A stretch of 5,181 bases of DNA from UBA1425 sp051881715 (GTDB lineage Bacteria; Bacillota; Clostridia; Oscillospirales; Acutalibacteraceae), in NCBI GenBank assembly GCA_051881715.1, contig JBJEQK010000211.1, positions 1 through 5,181 of the forward strand, written 5' to 3'. The stretch's first letter is position 1. The number at the start of each line of letters is the position of its first letter. Below, one piece after another: positions 1 to 5,181 of this stretch. A program made the position numbers and the translations under genes. The notes beneath the pieces were generated by a model, which was not told the DNA's origin, did not search any database, and worked only from the letters and a program-made list of their open reading frames with translations.

Positions 1-18
1 TTTAAAGGCTTGCGGATT

Positions 19-54
19 CCAAAGGCGGCGCCTTTGGTCGCCGACCGCAGTCGG
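19..54. repeat. Pair of short hairpins in the left intergenic region
   Basis: Two adjacent perfect inverted repeats are visible. The first has 8-bp arms, CCAAAGGC at 19-26 and GCCTTTGG at 30-37, around a 3-nt loop. The second has 5-bp arms, CCGAC at 41-45 and GTCGG at 50-54, around a 4-nt loop. Neither is followed by a T-tract on either strand, so they are not convincing intrinsic terminators. With the larger hairpin at 91-119 they give this stretch the look of a small palindromic intergenic element. Copy number cannot be judged from one window. Confidence 0.5.
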
Positions 55-90
55 GCGAAATCCTAACAACACCAAAAGCGCAGAAGGGGG

Positions 91-119
91 GCCAAAACAG
101 TCCGGTGGACTGTTTTGGC
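91..119. repeat. Perfect 13-bp inverted repeat (stem-loop), possible terminator or palindromic repeat element
   Basis: Arms GCCAAAACAGTCC (91-103) and GGACTGTTTTGGC (107-119) are exact reverse complements separated by the 3-nt loop GGT. The A4 run in one arm and T4 run in the other resemble a bidirectional terminator core (A-tract, GC stem, U-tract). However, the T run is short, lies inside the stem, and is followed by GG rather than more T. The hairpin sits about 90 nt downstream of the stop codon of the minus-strand TetR gene, so it could end or stabilise that transcript. It could equally be a dispersed palindromic repeat. The inverted repeat is certain; its function is inference. Confidence 0.65.
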
Positions 120-208
120 GTGGGGAACTCTCGCCGGGGGTTCCTCGGTGCGAAGCACAAATCCCACAATTTTCCGTGAGGAGCGTCTTTTTTGGGTGGT
201 GCGCCGTG

Positions 209-829
209 TCAGTGACTGCCCAGCAGGTGGCGCAGGGGATGGGGCAGTTTTTCCGTAATGGCTTCCAAAAGCTTTTTGGGGCTGATCATGCTGTTGCCCT
301 GGGTGAGCATGAAGATATAAGCGTCGCACACCTCGTCCCAGGAGGCGTCGCCGTACCGTCCGTCGCACACCCACAGGCGCAGATACATGATCAGCGCCAG
401 CGCCTGATATCCCGCGATATTCTCCCGGGTGATGACCTTGTTTGGATAGTCGAAGGAGACGGATTTATACACCTGAACGAACAGGGTGGTGAACTCCTGA
501 CCGAGGATCTCCTCGAAGCCGTTCTGTCCGTGGATGCGGAAAGCCTTGGCGAAAAAGGGCTTGTCCTCCTCGATGCAGGAAAACATCAGCCGCAGTGCCT
601 CGAGGTACATCTCCTTGTCGATGAGGATGGCGACCTTTTCGGAGATCTGGTGGCGGATGATCCATTCCAAAATTTCGTATTTATCCTGAAAGTAGTTGTA
701 AAATCTGGAGCGGGTGATCCCGGCCTGCGCGGCGATCATTTTCACGGTGATCTTCTCAAAGTCCCGCTTCATCATCAGCTCTTTGAACGCATCGGCAATG
801 GTTTCGTGTACTGTCTTTTTCTGATCCAT
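209..829 (-). CDS. TetR/AcrR-family transcriptional regulator
   Basis: This is a 206-residue DNA-binding regulator, a typical length for the TetR family. The N-terminal helix-turn-helix domain is clear: a first helix (about residues 7-21), then ITVKMIAAQAGITRSRFYNYF (about 27-47, with the Gly37 turn and the RSRFYNYF recognition helix), then the family-typical F-x-D-K-Y-E-I-L (47-54). The pattern resembles the DhaS-like subgroup of TetR proteins, although no dihydroxyacetone kinase gene is nearby. The C-terminal part (about 60-206) is alpha-helical and should bind a ligand and dimerise; the ligand cannot be read from sequence. The start is supported by a GGAGG (complement of 837-841) 7 nt upstream of ATG. 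It is transcribed divergently from the ASKHA/HgdB operon across a 164-nt gap holding an inverted repeat, so control of that operon and autoregulation are likely but inferred. It most likely acts as a repressor. Confidence 0.9.
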   Translation of the reverse strand: MDQKKTVHETIADAFKELMMKRDFEKITVKMIAAQAGITRSRFYNYFQDKYEILEWIIRHQISEKVAILIDKEMYLEALRLMFSCIEEDKPFFAKAFRIHGQNGFEEILGQEFTTLFVQVYKSVSFDYPNKVITRENIAGYQALALIMYLRLWVCDGRYGDASWDEVCDAYIFMLTQGNSMISPKKLLEAITEKLPHPLRHLLGSH

Positions 830-836
830 AAAAAAA

Positions 837-841
837 CCTCC
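837..841 (-). promoter_or_regulatory. Ribosome binding site of the TetR gene
   Basis: On the minus strand GGAGG (complement of CCTCC at 837-841) lies 7 nt before the ATG at 829-827. This fixes the start codon of the regulator. Confidence 0.85.
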
Positions 842-847
842 GCAGAC

Positions 848-876
848 ATTTTACTACAGAACGAGACCTTTTGCAA
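848..876 (-). promoter_or_regulatory. Candidate promoter of the TetR gene
   Basis: Reading the minus strand, TTGCAA (876-871) and TAAAAT (853-848) are separated by 17 bp and match the sigma-A consensus at 4/6 and 5/6 positions. Transcription would start near 841, giving a very short leader in which the Shine-Dalgarno is almost the first transcribed base. That is awkward. An alternative -10, TAGAAT (896-891), abuts the inverted repeat at 897-923 and would give a roughly 55-nt leader, but its -35 is poor. Which one is used is not decidable here. Confidence 0.35.
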
Positions 877-896
877 ATAAAACATGACAAATTCTA

Positions 897-923
897 AAAA
901 GTGTCAGAAAATTCGACACTTTT
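897..923. promoter_or_regulatory. Perfect 9-bp inverted repeat, candidate TetR operator
   Basis: Arms AAAAGTGTC (897-905) and GACACTTTT (915-923) are exact reverse complements around a 9-nt spacer. A further half-site, TGACA at 885-889, pairs as an inverted repeat with TGTCA at 902-906, so three GACA/TGTC half-sites are spaced through 885-919. The location between two divergent genes, one of them a TetR regulator, is typical of a TetR operator. The site lies upstream of the rightward -35 (937) rather than over it. It overlaps the region from which the TetR gene itself would be transcribed. As RNA it could also form a weak hairpin. Confidence 0.55.
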
Positions 924-936
924 ATCCCTATGCCGT

Positions 937-965
937 TTGAATGCCCGGGACAGCTCTGTTAGAAT
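937..965 (+). promoter_or_regulatory. Sigma-A-type promoter for the ASKHA/HgdB operon
   Basis: TTGAAT (937-942) and TAGAAT (960-965) are 17 bp apart and match the consensus boxes at 4/6 and 5/6. A TG dinucleotide at 957-958, one base before the -10, makes it an extended -10 promoter. Transcription should begin around 971-973, leaving a leader of about 20 nt. A small dyad, ACAG 950-953 with CTGT 956-959, lies in the spacer next to the -10 and could be a weak second operator. No regulatory leader RNA fits in this short 5' region. Confidence 0.6.
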
Positions 966-982
966 GGGGTAAAAATCGTTTC

Positions 983-990
983 AGGAGAGG
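983..990 (+). promoter_or_regulatory. Ribosome binding site of the tandem ASKHA gene
   Basis: AGGAGAGG at 983-990 precedes the ATG at 994; the AGGAG part (983-987) is 6 nt away. It supports this start, which also places the GxDxGSTT phosphate-binding loop at residues 4-11, where ASKHA activators normally have it. Confidence 0.8.
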
Positions 991-993
991 ATC

Positions 994-3909
994 ATGAGAT
1001 TAGGAATCGACATTGGTTCAACGACGCTGAAGTATGTGTTGCTGGACGATAATCATACGATCGTTTGCAAAAATTATTCCCGACATTATTCCCGTGTGGC
1101 AGAAAAGCTCCGGGAAGCACTGCAGGAGGTGCGCCCGTACTGCAAGGACGAGAAGCTCTACTGCACCATTTCCGGCTCGGCAGGACTGGGTGTCGCCGAG
1201 AAGAGCGGCATCGAATTTGTGCAGGAGGTGTACGCCACACGGCTGGCGGTCAACTCTCTGCTGCCGGGGACGGATGTGGTCATCGAGCTGGGCGGCGAGG
1301 ACGCAAAGATCTTGTACCTCACCGGCGGACTGGAAGTGCGCATGAACGGTTCCTGCGCCGGCGGCACGGGTGCATTCATCGACCAGATGGCCACACTGCT
1401 GAACGTGCCCATGGACGAGATGGATGCCCTTGCCCAAAAGGCGGAGAAGAACTATACCATCGCTTCCCGCTGCGGCGTGTTCGCCAAGAGTGATATCCAA
1501 CCCCTGCTCAATCAGGGCGCACAGAAAAGCGACATTGCGCTGAGTGTGCTGTACGCCGTCGTTAACCAGACCATCGCCGGTCTGGCGCAGGGCAGAAAGA
1601 TCGAGGGCAACGTGGTCTATCTGGGCGGACCGCTGACCTACTTCTCGAAATTGCGGGAATGTTTCGACAACGTGCTGGCGCTTAAGGGCGTCTGCCCGGA
1701 AAATTCCCTGTATCTGGTCGCCTACGGTGCGGCGATCTCCAACTGCACCGAGGCGCGGACGCTGGAGGAGATCTTGCAGTCCACGGAGCGCTCCCAGGGC
1801 GAGAACGGCTACAAATTCTGCCCGCCGCTGTTCACGGACGAGGCGCAGTACGAGGCGTTCCGTGCCCGCCATGCCAAGGCGGAGATCGCCACGGCAGAGC
1901 TGGGCGACAATAAAAATGTATATATCGGCATCGACTCCGGCTCCACCACGCTGAAAGCGGTGGTCATCAACGAGCAGGACGAGATCGTCTACTCCGAGTA
2001 CAGCAGCAACAAGGGTGCGCCGGTGGAAATGCTCAAGCGTTTCTTTGAAAATGTGTACGAAAAGTTCCCCGGCATCCACATCCTCGGCTCCGCCGCCACG
2101 GGATACGGCGAGGAGATGATCCTCAACGCCTTCAACATCGACAACGGCATCGTGGAAACCATCGCCCACTATACGGCGGCGTCCAAGTTTATGCCGGACG
2201 TGGATTTCATCATCGACATCGGCGGTCAGGACATCAAGTGCTTCAAGATCCGCAACGGCGTGATCGACAATATCTTCCTCAACGAAGCCTGTTCCTCGGG
2301 CTGCGGCTCCTTCCTGCAAACCTTTGCGGAGACGCTGGGCTACGATGTGGCGGAATTTACGCAAAAGGGACTGTATGCGGACAAGCCCGTGGATCTCGGC
2401 TCCCGCTGTACGGTGTTCATGAATTCCTCCGTCAAGCAGGCGCAGAAAGAGGGCGCCAGCGTGGAGAACATCTCCGCAGGTCTGTCCATCAGCATCGTCA
2501 AAAATGCGCTGTACAAGGTCATCCGTTCCGCCTCGGCGGACGAGCTGGGACAGAATATCGTCGTGCAGGGCGGCACGTTCCTCAACGATGCAGTGCTGCG
2601 TGCCTTCGAGATGGAGATCGGCAGAAACGTCATCCGTCCCAATTTAGCCGGTCTGATGGGTGCCTACGGTGCGGCGCTGTACGCCAAGAAATACACCGTC
2701 GGTCCGTCCAAGACCATCACAGCGCAGGAACTGAAAACCTTTACCCACCAGACGGCGGCGGTCGTCTGTCAGGGCTGCACCAACCACTGCAAGCTGACGG
2801 TCAACACCTTCCAGTCGGGCAGAAAATTCATCGCCGGCAACAAGTGCGACAAGCCCACAGGCAAGAGCAGTGCCGCCAAAAAATATAACCTGTACGCCTA
2901 CAAGCTGGAGCTTCTGCGCAGCTACAAGCCCCAAAAGGGCAAGCGTGGACAGATCGGCATTCCCATGGCGCTGAATATGTACGAAATGCTGCCATTCTGG
3001 CACACCTTCTTCACGGAGCTGGGCTTCGAGGTGGTGACCCGTGTCGGCTCCGACCGCAAGCTGTACTTCAAGGGGCAGTCCACCATTCCGTCCGATACGG
3101 TCTGCTACCCGGCGAAGCTGGTGCACGGACACGTGGAGGAACTGATCGACAAGGGCGTTTCCCACATCTTCTACCCCTGCATGAGCTACAACATGAACGA
3201 GGGCAAGGGCGACAACTACTACAACTGCCCCGTGGTGGCGTATTACCCCGAGGTGATTCGGGCAAACTCCCCGCGGTTGGAAAACGTGACGTTCATGTAC
3301 GACTATGTGGGTCCGCACAGACGCAATACCTTTGAAAAGAAATTCTACAAGATCATGACGGGCTACTTCCCCGACATCCGCCGTAAGGAGTTCCTGCACG
3401 CCGTCGATTCGGCGTACAAGGCGTACAGCGATTACCTCGCCGCCGTGCGCAAAAAGGCGGACGAATTTATGCGCATCGCGAAGGAAGAGAACATTCCCGC
3501 CATCGTGCTGTGCGGCAGACCCTACCACCTCGACCCCGAGGTCAGCCACGGCATTGACGAGCTGATCTGCTCCTGCGGCGCCATGGTGCTCACGGAGGAC
3601 GCCGTCAGCCACCGTATGGAAAAATTCAGGGTCAATGTCCTTAACCAGTGGACATACCATGCCCGCCTGTACAGCGCCGCCGGCTATGTGTGCGACCATC
3701 CCGAGATGAACCTGATCCAGCTGGTGTCCTTCGGCTGCGGCGTAGATGCCATCACCACGGACGAGGTGCGCGCGATACTGGAGAGCCACGGCAAGATCTA
3801 CACCCAGATCAAGATCGACGAGATCACCAACCTCGGCGCCGTGAAGATCCGACTGAGAAGTCTGCTTTCCGCTCTGGAAATGCAGAAAGCGTCCGAAAAG
3901 GAGGTTTGA
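994..3909 (+). CDS. Tandem ASKHA-domain (BcrAD/BadFG-type) ATP-dependent activase fused to an HgdB-like DUF2229 domain
   Basis: A 971-residue cytoplasmic iron-sulfur ATPase, probably an ATP-driven electron donor of the 2-hydroxyacyl-CoA dehydratase activator type. ASKHA domain 1 (about 1-255) shows GIDIGSTTLK (4-13), ELGGEDAK (98-105), YLGGPL (209-214) and AYGAA (243-247). Its cluster cysteines are C121 (NGSCAGGTG) and C160 (SRCGVF). ASKHA domain 2 (about 309-566) repeats this with GIDSGSTTLK (312-321), DIGGQD (408-413), VQGGT (524-528) and GAYGAA (556-561), with C433 and C472. Both pairs are 39 residues apart. A cysteine motif C592-x2-C595-x3-C599 plus C618 follows. A DUF2229/HgdB-like part (about 650-971) has C704 (DTVCYPAK), C729 (YPCMSY), C745 and C915 (SFGCGVD). 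No membrane segment or signal peptide is seen. In many Firmicutes these domains continue into one chain of roughly 1400 residues; here the last part is the next gene. The physiological substrate is unknown. Family assignment is firm; electron transfer to the downstream protein is inferred. Confidence 0.92.
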   Translation: MRLGIDIGSTTLKYVLLDDNHTIVCKNYSRHYSRVAEKLREALQEVRPYCKDEKLYCTISGSAGLGVAEKSGIEFVQEVYATRLAVNSLLPGTDVVIELGGEDAKILYLTGGLEVRMNGSCAGGTGAFIDQMATLLNVPMDEMDALAQKAEKNYTIASRCGVFAKSDIQPLLNQGAQKSDIALSVLYAVVNQTIAGLAQGRKIEGNVVYLGGPLTYFSKLRECFDNVLALKGVCPENSLYLVAYGAAISNCTEARTLEEILQSTERSQGENGYKFCPPLFTDEAQYEAFRARHAKAEIATAELGDNKNVYIGIDSGSTTLKAVVINEQDEIVYSEYSSNKGAPVEMLKRFFENVYEKFPGIHILGSAATGYGEEMILNAFNIDNGIVETIAHYTAASKFMPDVDFIIDIGGQDIKCFKIRNGVIDNIFLNEACSSGCGSFLQTFAETLGYDVAEFTQKGLYADKPVDLGSRCTVFMNSSVKQAQKEGASVENISAGLSISIVKNALYKVIRSASADELGQNIVVQGGTFLNDAVLRAFEMEIGRNVIRPNLAGLMGAYGAALYAKKYTVGPSKTITAQELKTFTHQTAAVVCQGCTNHCKLTVNTFQSGRKFIAGNKCDKPTGKSSAAKKYNLYAYKLELLRSYKPQKGKRGQIGIPMALNMYEMLPFWHTFFTELGFEVVTRVGSDRKLYFKGQSTIPSDTVCYPAKLVHGHVEELIDKGVSHIFYPCMSYNMNEGKGDNYYNCPVVAYYPEVIRANSPRLENVTFMYDYVGPHRRNTFEKKFYKIMTGYFPDIRRKEFLHAVDSAYKAYSDYLAAVRKKADEFMRIAKEENIPAIVLCGRPYHLDPEVSHGIDELICSCGAMVLTEDAVSHRMEKFRVNVLNQWTYHARLYSAAGYVCDHPEMNLIQLVSFGCGVDAITTDEVRAILESHGKIYTQIKIDEITNLGAVKIRLRSLLSALEMQKASEKEV
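3896..3904 (+). promoter_or_regulatory. Near-perfect Shine-Dalgarno for the second gene, embedded in the end of the first
   Basis: AAAAGGAGG at 3896-3904 lies within the last codons of the tandem ASKHA gene and 7 nt before the ATG at 3912. It decides the start of the downstream gene and implies translational coupling. It also argues that the two reading frames are a genuine two-gene arrangement rather than a sequencing frameshift. Confidence 0.9.
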
Positions 3910-3911
3910 CC

Positions 3912-5177
<1,266 letters not shown>

Positions 5178-5181
5178 ATAG

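Larger units (their letters stand above)
1..208. other. Non-coding intergenic stretch with clustered inverted repeats
   Basis: No credible gene is seen on either strand. A minus-strand open frame of 103 codons (63-374) is rich in Arg, Pro and Gly, has no family resemblance and runs into the TetR gene in another frame. Besides the hairpins at 19-54 and 91-119 there are smaller dyads: GGAAC 124-128 with GTTCC 140-144, and GTGC 148-151 with GCAC 155-158 around GAA. A G6 run lies at 86-91. The left edge of the window may cut through a larger element. Confidence 0.5.

Noticed and set aside
1..208. CRISPR array, tRNA or insertion sequence end
   Set aside because: There are no regularly spaced direct repeats, no cloverleaf with a conserved T-arm, and no transposase fragment; only local inverted repeats are present.
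63..374. Minus-strand open frame of 103 codons overlapping the 3' part of the TetR gene
   Set aside because: Its composition is Arg/Pro/Gly-rich and low in information, it runs through hairpin repeats, and it overlaps the TetR gene in another frame.
176..880. Plus-strand open frame of 234 codons antisense to the TetR gene
   Set aside because: It lies opposite a clear TetR coding sequence, has no recognisable domain and has no good Shine-Dalgarno; it is a shadow frame.
842..993. Riboswitch or attenuator ahead of the activase operon
   Set aside because: The predicted leader after the promoter is only about 20 nt, and no terminator or conserved aptamer pattern is seen.
1018..2364. Minus-strand open frame of 448 codons
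   Set aside because: It is antisense to the ASKHA domains, whose motifs are unmistakable; long antisense frames are common opposite GC-biased genes. The translation has no family motifs.
2644..3789. Minus-strand open frame of 381 codons
   Set aside because: It is a shadow of the DUF2229 part of the tandem ASKHA gene, with a Val/His/Arg-rich translation and no domain.
3648..3911. Possible N-terminal extension of the second gene upstream of ATG 3912
   Set aside because: The extension is an out-of-frame translation of the first gene with an Arg/Pro-rich sequence unlike the family. The AAAAGGAGG and ATG at 3912 give a better start at the domain boundary.

Overview
The window looks like chromosomal DNA of an anaerobic, moderately GC-rich member of the Clostridia, probably an Oscillospiraceae/Ruminococcaceae-type gut bacterium. 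The grounds are the oxygen-sensitive ASKHA/HgdB-type iron-sulfur protein family, the strong GGAGG ribosome binding sites and the codon usage. The taxonomic call is inference.

Layout. Positions 1-208 hold no convincing gene. They carry several short perfect inverted repeats, the best being a 13-bp stem with a 3-nt loop at 91-119, and look like an intergenic repeat element or the 3' processing/termination region of the regulator. Positions 209-829 (minus strand) encode a TetR/AcrR-family regulator. Positions 830-993 are a divergent control region with a perfect 9-bp inverted repeat (897-923) and a good sigma-A-type promoter (937-965) for the rightward genes. Positions 994-3909 (plus) encode a 971-residue protein with two tandem BcrAD/BadFG-type ASKHA ATPase domains, a cysteine-rich linker and a DUF2229/HgdB-like domain. 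Positions 3912-5177 (plus) encode a 421-residue HgdB-like protein that starts 2 nt after the previous stop, with a near-perfect Shine-Dalgarno inside the end of the upstream gene.

How it may work together. Archetypal ASKHA activators, such as the 2-hydroxyglutaryl-CoA dehydratase activator, are homodimers that hold one [4Fe-4S] cluster between subunits and use ATP to fire a low-potential electron into an HgdB-type iron-sulfur partner. Here the two ASKHA units are fused in one chain, each keeping its cysteine pair at identical 39-residue spacing, so the chain could form the cluster site by itself. The probable electron acceptors are the HgdB-like domain at its C-terminus and the paralogous HgdB-like protein encoded next. 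Together the two products (971 + 421 residues) equal the usual single ~1400-residue uncharacterised 'CoA-substrate-specific enzyme activase' polypeptide of Firmicutes, so this locus looks like a two-gene version. The substrate is unknown. No CoA-transferase, ligase or classical dehydratase subunit pair lies in the window, so the usual '2-hydroxyglutaryl-CoA dehydratase' label would over-state what is known. The divergent TetR protein is the obvious candidate regulator.
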